From Paenibacillus sp. HW567 (GTDB lineage: Bacteria; Bacillota; Bacilli; Paenibacillales; Paenibacillaceae), in contig NZ_KB910518.1 of NCBI RefSeq assembly GCF_000374185.1, forward strand, positions 1,982,162 through 2,046,161: a stretch of DNA of 64,000 nucleotides, written 5' to 3'. The notes below the pieces were generated by a model that made no database searches, was not told the DNA's origin, and was given only the letters and a program-made list of their open reading frames with translations. The position numbers were made by a program, and so were the translations under genes. This document shows, piece after piece, positions 59,054-64,000 of this stretch (its first letter is position 1; every line of letters starts with the position of its first letter).

Positions 59054-60187
59054 ATGGAGGAAACTATTGTGGGAGATATTGTTATTTTTACAGACAGGTC
59101 AAGGAACATTGATTTTGCAGAAATATTTCAATTCCAATCCATTGTTTTTATGGAGGAGCCCTACACAGAAGAGCTTTTTTCTTCTGTACTTTGCGGTATT
59201 GTCGATTATGCTCAGCCCGAACAGGCCATTGCGGCCTCCAATTTCATCCGTGTTACGCTGCCGCAGCTTCCCCTGCTCGTCATTACCGATATGCGGGCTG
59301 TCATGAATGACAGCCACCTCATCCGCATCCGGGGAGTGGGCAGGACCAGTCTGCTGCATTGGAAGGAGAATTCCAGGGACAGGCTGCTGGCGGAAATCAA
59401 AAGGCTCCTTTACCCGGAGTATCCTCTGGAAACGCCGCATATCGCTTTTATTCTATCTGTGTATAACGAGGAACAGCGCTTTAAGCATGTGCGCCGATTT
59501 TGTGAACGTCTGCAAACGTATATCCGGCTGCATGTGGTTGAAGGGTCCATTTACTTAATCGACGACGGCAGCGAGGACGGGACTGCAGATCTGCTGGAGG
59601 GGATGGAGCAGCAGACAAGTCTGACTGACAACCGGATTCACGGAAATGTCATTCCGCTGATGAACACCCGGAAATTGGGGAGGAATACCCATAAAGCCGG
59701 TACATATCTTGAAGGCATGCGCGCGATTGAAGCGGATTATTACGTGTTTGTGGACGCAGACGATTCTTTTTTTATCGAGGATATTGCCCGGATGATCAAT
59801 ATTGTCAAGCTGGGCTATTATGACATCATTATCGGCACCAAAGACAACTCGGCTGTAAACCGCCCGCTGTTGCGGTTTTGGATGAGTCTGGGCAAGCGGC
59901 TTGTGTCCAAGCCCTTTTTACCGGAAGGGGTTGTTGACTCGCAGACCGGGCTGAAGGTGATCAGTGCGGTGGCTGTAAGGCAACTATTTCCCCATTTAAA
60001 AGAAAAACTCGGTTTGGCTGTCGATCTGGAAATGATGTTTATCGCCAAAAAGCTCAAGCTCCGCGTGTTCCAGCTTCCTGTTGCCTGCATTGACCGCGAC
60101 GGTTCGCATATTGATGTCTGGAGAGACTCGTTCGGCTTTGTGCGCTCTCTTGTGAACATCTGGCGGCTTGACCGGCGAATCAGGTAG
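59054..60187 (+). CDS. Family 2 glycosyltransferase with N-terminal extension
   Basis: 377 residues. The first ~125 residues are an unusual domain (VGDIVIFTDRSRNIDFAEIFQFQSIVF) of unknown role. From residue ~128 a GT2 domain follows: IAFILSVYNEEQRF, then IYLIDDGSEDGTADLL, YYVFVDADDSFF (D-x-D) and GVVDSQTGLKVIS. It should add a sugar from a nucleotide donor or a polyprenyl-phosphate. GTG 59069, with GGAGG eight bases before it, is an alternative start. The stop overlaps the flippase gene frame, the first coupling in a five-gene operon. Confidence 0.82.
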   Translation: MEETIVGDIVIFTDRSRNIDFAEIFQFQSIVFMEEPYTEELFSSVLCGIVDYAQPEQAIAASNFIRVTLPQLPLLVITDMRAVMNDSHLIRIRGVGRTSLLHWKENSRDRLLAEIKRLLYPEYPLETPHIAFILSVYNEEQRFKHVRRFCERLQTYIRLHVVEGSIYLIDDGSEDGTADLLEGMEQQTSLTDNRIHGNVIPLMNTRKLGRNTHKAGTYLEGMRAIEADYYVFVDADDSFFIEDIARMINIVKLGYYDIIIGTKDNSAVNRPLLRFWMSLGKRLVSKPFLPEGVVDSQTGLKVISAVAVRQLFPHLKEKLGLAVDLEMMFIAKKLKLRVFQLPVACIDRDGSHIDVWRDSFGFVRSLVNIWRLDRRIR

Positions 60188-60194
60188 GCCGGGA

Positions 60195-61457
60195 ATGTCA
60201 GGGATGCTGCGACAATGGCGGGTGCTCGTCTTTCCGTTCTTTAATGTGCTGCTGAACGGGTTCAATTTCTTCTTTCATATTAGTGCAAGCTGGTATTTGA
60301 CAGAACAACAATACGGGCAGGCCAACGCACTGCTGGCTTTGTTCGCGCTGCTGTCCGTGCTCGGCTTGTCCGTACAACTGATGGCTGCCAAGCTCGTTTC
60401 ACAAAATAAACCGGGTGCCGGCTTACCGGGGGGAGCCTTTCTTCCGTCTCTGACGGCGCTGCTTGCGGCTGGTACGTTTGTAGCGCTGGCGGTCTTACAT
60501 CCGCTGCTCGGCCATGCGCTTGCAGTGGGCCGCGGGCCATTGTTCCTCCTGTATGCTGTCGTATCGCTGCACATTATAGTCAGCTTGTTCCGGGGGATCA
60601 TGCAGGGGAAGGAGCGGCTGCAGGCGCTTAACATCAATTTTTACCTTGAGGCGGCGGGCAAGCTGGCTGTCTTTTTCAGTTTTGTCCCGCATGGGCTGCA
60701 ACTGTGGCAGCTCATGCTTGCACTTGGCGCTGGTATGCTGCTCTCCCTTGCCCACGGGTTGGTGATGGAGTGGGGAAGCCTGCGGGGCGGACAGGGACAA
60801 GCTGCTCTGAAGCATGACCGTCCGTGGAAGCCTCTCAGCCGGGAGTGGGGAAATACACTTCTTATGAATGTGTTCGTCCTGTTCTTCACTTCGGTTGACA
60901 TGCTGGCTGTGCAGCATTATGCGGCAGAGGACGCTGGTATTTATGCGATTGCATTAAAATACAGCCAGCTCGTCTATTTCGTATCCTTTAGCGTCATCGC
61001 TGTACTTATCCCCAAGATTGGTGCTCAAGCCGGGAATTTGCCGGCCTTGCGGACAATTCTGCTCTGGTTTGGAGGGTTTATGGCTGTCTGCGCGGGTATG
61101 GTCTATGCCGGGGCCGCCTGGCTGTTCCCGCTTTCCCTGCCGCTGCTGTTCGGTCCCGCCTATGTGGAGGCGGCGCGTTATCTTCCGCTCGGCGGCGCGG
61201 TATATTGGTTATTTTCGGTAGTCCTGTTCTTTGTGCACGTGCATGTGCTGACGGGGCGCAGGCGCTTTATGCTGTGGATGGCGGCAGGTGCGGCGGCGCT
61301 GGTGCTGTCGTTTGGCCTCTGGCACCGTACGCCGGATGAGCTGCTGCTGGCGCAGGTTGTCATATACGGGCTGTTTGCGGCCGGTTTTATTACTGATGCT
61401 GTTATTGGATTCAGACGAATAAAGGAGAGAGCTTTATATGAGAACATTGCACGCTAA
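60195..61457 (+). CDS. Wzx-like polysaccharide flippase / MATE-type oligosaccharide translocase
   Basis: 420 residues from ATG 60195, with about twelve membrane helices and a charge pattern typical of O-antigen flippases (SASWYLTEQQYGQANALLALFALLSVLGLSVQLMAAKLVSQ; MNVFVLFFTSVDMLAVQHYAAEDAGIYAIALKYSQLVYFVSFSVIAVLIPKI). It would move lipid-linked glycan across the membrane. It lies between glycosyltransferase genes. The start is set by AGGTAGG upstream; a TTG 27 bp earlier is an alternative. Its end overlaps the next gene by 20 bp. Confidence 0.82.
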   Translation: MSGMLRQWRVLVFPFFNVLLNGFNFFFHISASWYLTEQQYGQANALLALFALLSVLGLSVQLMAAKLVSQNKPGAGLPGGAFLPSLTALLAAGTFVALAVLHPLLGHALAVGRGPLFLLYAVVSLHIIVSLFRGIMQGKERLQALNINFYLEAAGKLAVFFSFVPHGLQLWQLMLALGAGMLLSLAHGLVMEWGSLRGGQGQAALKHDRPWKPLSREWGNTLLMNVFVLFFTSVDMLAVQHYAAEDAGIYAIALKYSQLVYFVSFSVIAVLIPKIGAQAGNLPALRTILLWFGGFMAVCAGMVYAGAAWLFPLSLPLLFGPAYVEAARYLPLGGAVYWLFSVVLFFVHVHVLTGRRRFMLWMAAGAAALVLSFGLWHRTPDELLLAQVVIYGLFAAGFITDAVIGFRRIKERALYENIAR

Positions 61458-62688
61458 TTCTGGTGAAACCGTCATTCTGCTGCTATCCTGGAGGGACGTG
61501 TTCTCCCCGAATGGCGGCGGGGCAGAAGTGTTTACGCATGAAATGCTGAAACGCTCGGCCAAGGGCCGGTTCCGCTTTATTCATTTCTCTCCGCGTTTTG
61601 CCGGGTCGAGATTGCAGGAGGAAGCAGATGGGGTCACTTACCTGCGGGCGGGCAACAGGCTCAGCGTGATTATTCATGCGATGCGCTATTACTGGCGGAA
61701 CCGTAAGCAGATTGATTTTGTCGTCAATCAGTGTAATACCCATCAGTTTTTTACCCGGTTATGGGTACCGGAGTCCAAGCGGATCTTCTTTATCCACCAG
61801 TTGACCCGGGAGATCTGGTTTCACAATTTGCGCCTGCCGTTTGGGGGGCTCGGGTATGTGCTGGAGCCGCTATTGCTCCGTCTGGCCAGAAGGGACTGGA
61901 CAATTACGGTATCTGCATCCACCCGTAATGATCTGCTGCGCCTGGGCTTCCATCCGGACCGGGTACAGGTTATACCGGAAGGGATCGAGTTTGAGCACTG
62001 GCCCGAGGACCGGTTCCCCGACAAAGAGCCGCGGCCGACGTTTCTGTATGTCGGGCGGTTTGTGAAATACAAGGGCATCGCTCTGGCAATCCGTGCTTTC
62101 GGAGAATTTAAACGAAACCATCCTGATGCCGTATTGTGGATTGCCGGGAAGACTGACAAAACGTATGTACATAAGGAATTGCTGCCCGTTATGCAGCAGT
62201 ATGGCCTGCGGAGCGCGGAATGGGACGGGAGTGCCGAAGGGGAGCGGGAAGGGCCACAGTTGGCGGACGTTCTCTTCTGCGGTTTTGTGACGCAGGACAA
62301 GAAGCTGGAGCTGATGAGCCGTGCCCATGCGCTCGTCTTTCCTTCGCAGCGCGAGGGCTGGGGGCTGACCGTCACAGAGGCGGCGGCGGTAGGCACACCG
62401 AGCATCGTGAGCAACACGGCAGGGTTGATGGATGCCACGGATTTCGGCCAATGCGGTTACTTGGCGGTTCATGGAGACGTGCTGGGGCTGGCTGCACAAA
62501 TGCAGCGGGCGGTGGGGAACACCGCCGAGTACGCCGCTATACGCCGCCGGGCGCACCAGTTTTCTCTGCACTATCATTTCAACAATACGGGAGCCGCGTT
62601 CAGTACGTGGATAGACCAGTTGAGACAGGAGAACGGGAGGAGGCAGCAGCATGAAGAAAGCAGCGGTTATATTCACCACGTACAATAA
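61438..62688 (+). CDS. GT4 family glycosyltransferase
   Basis: 416 residues. N-terminal GGGAEVFTHEMLKR and a Rossmann-like half; the C-terminal GT4/GT-B half has FLYVGRFVKYKGIALAIRAF, VLWIAGKTD, and ALVFPSQREGWGLTVTEAAAVGTPSIV with the E-x7-E motif. Retaining transferase of the PF00534 type, acting on a nucleotide sugar and a membrane acceptor. AAAGGAGAG precedes ATG 61438, within the end of the flippase gene. Confidence 0.9.
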   Translation: MRTLHANSGETVILLLSWRDVFSPNGGGAEVFTHEMLKRSAKGRFRFIHFSPRFAGSRLQEEADGVTYLRAGNRLSVIIHAMRYYWRNRKQIDFVVNQCNTHQFFTRLWVPESKRIFFIHQLTREIWFHNLRLPFGGLGYVLEPLLLRLARRDWTITVSASTRNDLLRLGFHPDRVQVIPEGIEFEHWPEDRFPDKEPRPTFLYVGRFVKYKGIALAIRAFGEFKRNHPDAVLWIAGKTDKTYVHKELLPVMQQYGLRSAEWDGSAEGEREGPQLADVLFCGFVTQDKKLELMSRAHALVFPSQREGWGLTVTEAAAVGTPSIVSNTAGLMDATDFGQCGYLAVHGDVLGLAAQMQRAVGNTAEYAAIRRRAHQFSLHYHFNNTGAAFSTWIDQLRQENGRRQQHEESSGYIHHVQ

Positions 62689-63574
62689 TGCTTCATCTGC
62701 GGAAGCGTGTCTGGAGAGCTGTATGCGGCAAAAGTACGCCGGCTTGCACATTGTGATTGGAGATGACGGCTCCACTGATGATACAGTTGCCAGACTTAAA
62801 GGCAAGCTTTCTGCTTGTCCGTACCCGGTTTCGCTGCTGGAGCTGCCTCACGGGGAACGGGGCATTGCACGGGTGAAAGCGGTGGAGGCCGCGGAGCAGG
62901 CGGGCAGCGAATATATCCTTGTGATTGATTCCGATATGATTATGGACGATCATCTGGTGCAGAGCGTCATTGAGTATTTCGAGGCTCATCCGGAAGTGGG
63001 GGCGCTTGTCATTCCCGAAGAAGCATATACCGATGCTGACAATTTTATCTCCAGAGTCAAGGTGTTTGAACGAAATGTCATTAACAACGGTGGGGAAATC
63101 CTCGGGAAACGCTCAATCGAGGCGGCGCGGTTCTGGCGGATGGAGGCCTATCGCTCCACCGGCGGCTTCAAAGCGCAGCAAATCTCGTTTGAAGAAATTC
63201 AACCCACGCTGCGTTATGTTGAGCGAGGAGGGATTATCCGCCGCGCAACATTCGCAAGTGTGTATCATGATGAGAAAAAAGTGCTGCTGCGGGAGCTGCT
63301 GCGCAAAAAAGCCTATTACTTTTCAGTGATGGACCGAACGCTGCGTTCGGAGAGCGGAGGCTTCCGCAAAGCACTGGAGCGCTGGTATTTGTTCCGCCCG
63401 GTACTGTATACGCGGTCTAACATGAAGCGGTATGTCCGGCATCCGCTGCTGGCGGCAGGGATGTTCTTCATGTACGGCTGCCTGAGCTTTGTCGGGGCCG
63501 CAGCCCTGCTGCGCTCCTACATTGGCCGGGAGGGCTACCAGCGGAAGCGGAACGGAAAGCCGGATGTGGAATAA
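62651..63574 (+). CDS. Family 2 glycosyltransferase
   Basis: 307 residues. AAVIFTTYNNASSAEACLESCMRQKYAGLHIVIGDDGSTDDTVARLKG (4-51) is the GT2 nucleotide-binding segment, and ILVIDSDMIMDDHLV has the D-x-D. Two C-terminal hydrophobic helices (~268-290) may tether it to the membrane. GGGAGGAGG precedes ATG 62651, inside the end of the GT4 gene (38-bp overlap). It is the fourth gene of the envelope-glycan operon. Confidence 0.9.
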   Translation: MKKAAVIFTTYNNASSAEACLESCMRQKYAGLHIVIGDDGSTDDTVARLKGKLSACPYPVSLLELPHGERGIARVKAVEAAEQAGSEYILVIDSDMIMDDHLVQSVIEYFEAHPEVGALVIPEEAYTDADNFISRVKVFERNVINNGGEILGKRSIEAARFWRMEAYRSTGGFKAQQISFEEIQPTLRYVERGGIIRRATFASVYHDEKKVLLRELLRKKAYYFSVMDRTLRSESGGFRKALERWYLFRPVLYTRSNMKRYVRHPLLAAGMFFMYGCLSFVGAAALLRSYIGREGYQRKRNGKPDVE

Positions 63575-63597
63575 CAACAGATAAGGATGCGTTTGTC

Positions 63598-64000
63598 TTG
63601 AAACAAAGGATTTGGATATACCGTTACGATCTTTCTGCCATCGGTGCGATCATTGTGCTTGTGCTGTTATATATTCTTCCTCTTTACGGAAAGGGACAGA
63701 TTGTGTTCAGCGATCTGGACTTTGGCGGCACATCACAGCGTTATATGGAGGAAATTGCCGGTGTCTGGAACGAACGATGGTCGACCTCAACCTTGCTCAA
63801 CGCACCCCGGCTGCTCTATATACTTCCCTTTTACCTGCTGTCGCTTGCCAGCGGGGACAGTGGCCCGGTTCTGCTGAAGTCGTTCATCACCTGCGTGCTG
63901 CTTGTATCGGCACTTTCGATGTATCTTTTCACTAAACGGCTGGTCAGCGTCTATTTTTCCAGACATTTTACGTTTGTCCGCATTATCGCCTTGCTCCCGG
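63598..64000 (+). CDS. Large membrane protein, 5' part (right edge)
   Basis: TTG 63598 (AAGGA twelve bases before) opens KQRIWIYRYDLSAIGAIIVLVLLYILPLYGKGQIVFSDLDFGG. Then LNAPRLLYILPFYLLSLASGDSGPVLLKSFITCVLLVSALSMYLFTKRLVSVY follows; the frame is open to the end of the window (134 codons). Helices alternating with loops and the F-S-D-L-D-F-G motif are typical of GT-C-type or YfhO-like polyprenyl-linked glycosyltransferases, which are long. Fifth gene of the glycan operon. Incomplete here. Confidence 0.72.
   Translation, partial: MKQRIWIYRYDLSAIGAIIVLVLLYILPLYGKGQIVFSDLDFGGTSQRYMEEIAGVWNERWSTSTLLNAPRLLYILPFYLLSLASGDSGPVLLKSFITCVLLVSALSMYLFTKRLVSVYFSRHFTFVRIIALLP

Noticed and set aside
1..64000. 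CRISPR arrays, IS transposases, tRNA or rRNA genes
   Set aside because: Scanned for regular spaced repeats, DDE-type motifs and tRNA arms; none found.

Overview
The window looks like a chromosomal stretch of a Paenibacillus-type Firmicute. Reasons: strong AGGAGG-type ribosome sites, frequent TTG/GTG starts, Bacillus-style regulation (a BglG/LicT-type RAT antitermination site with a perfect cre box, BlaI-type operators), and typical paenibacilli families (copper-amine-oxidase stalk-domain protein, modular GH26/CBM3 mannanase, DUF6809, DUF5071). Base composition alternates between moderately GC-rich core-like genes and clearly AT-rich accessory patches (about 0-3.3 kb, 11.5-13.2 kb, 32.4-33.3 kb, 41.7-45.8 kb). 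There are no rRNA, tRNA, IS transposase or CRISPR features.

Layout. 0-6 kb: immunity/hypothetical proteins (SF0329-like, DUF5071-like), a candidate type I toxin with antisense RNA, DUF6809, a GNAT gene inside a cassette-like unit, VOC, and a MarR/DUF6544 pair. 6-11 kb: class-3 lipase, a secreted protein, a DrrAB-type ABC exporter and an alpha/beta-hydrolase relic. 11.7-16.6 kb: two P-loop kinase-like proteins (one CPT-like), a stalk-domain protein, and a LysR regulator divergent from an Asp-nucleophile hydrolase. 16.7-23.6 kb (minus strand): a RiPP-type operon with two radical SAM/SPASM maturases, a 44-residue Cys-Cys peptide gene between them, a B12-type radical SAM enzyme, an MFS exporter and a CDP-alcohol phosphatidyltransferase. 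23.9-32.3 kb: SelO, a glycosyltransferase, a kinase-like phosphotransferase, a GNAT-headed giant protein coupled to an amidohydrolase. 32.4-33.3 kb: a second cassette-like unit with the same inverted ends as the one at 2.5-3.3 kb, holding two small genes, one with a CTG start. 33.5-41.6 kb: serine hydrolase divergent from BlaI/M56 genes, a RAT/cre-controlled lipoprotein, small genes and an AraC/EamA decay zone. 42-45.6 kb: an AT-rich pair of an Mrr-like nuclease and a membrane KAP NTPase, a candidate defence module. 45.9-53.9 kb: CPBP protease, two-component system, hydrolase pseudogene, a TetR-controlled NmrA/SDR pair, and an ABC-F protein. 54-64 kb: orphan PTS EIIC, GH26 mannanase, and an envelope-glycan operon (three glycosyltransferases, flippase, large membrane protein) running off the right edge.

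The main candidates for undescribed biology are the RiPP cluster, the two cassette-like units with common inverted ends and hairpins after each small gene, and the Mrr/KAP pair. All functional statements rest on reading motifs; no database search was possible.
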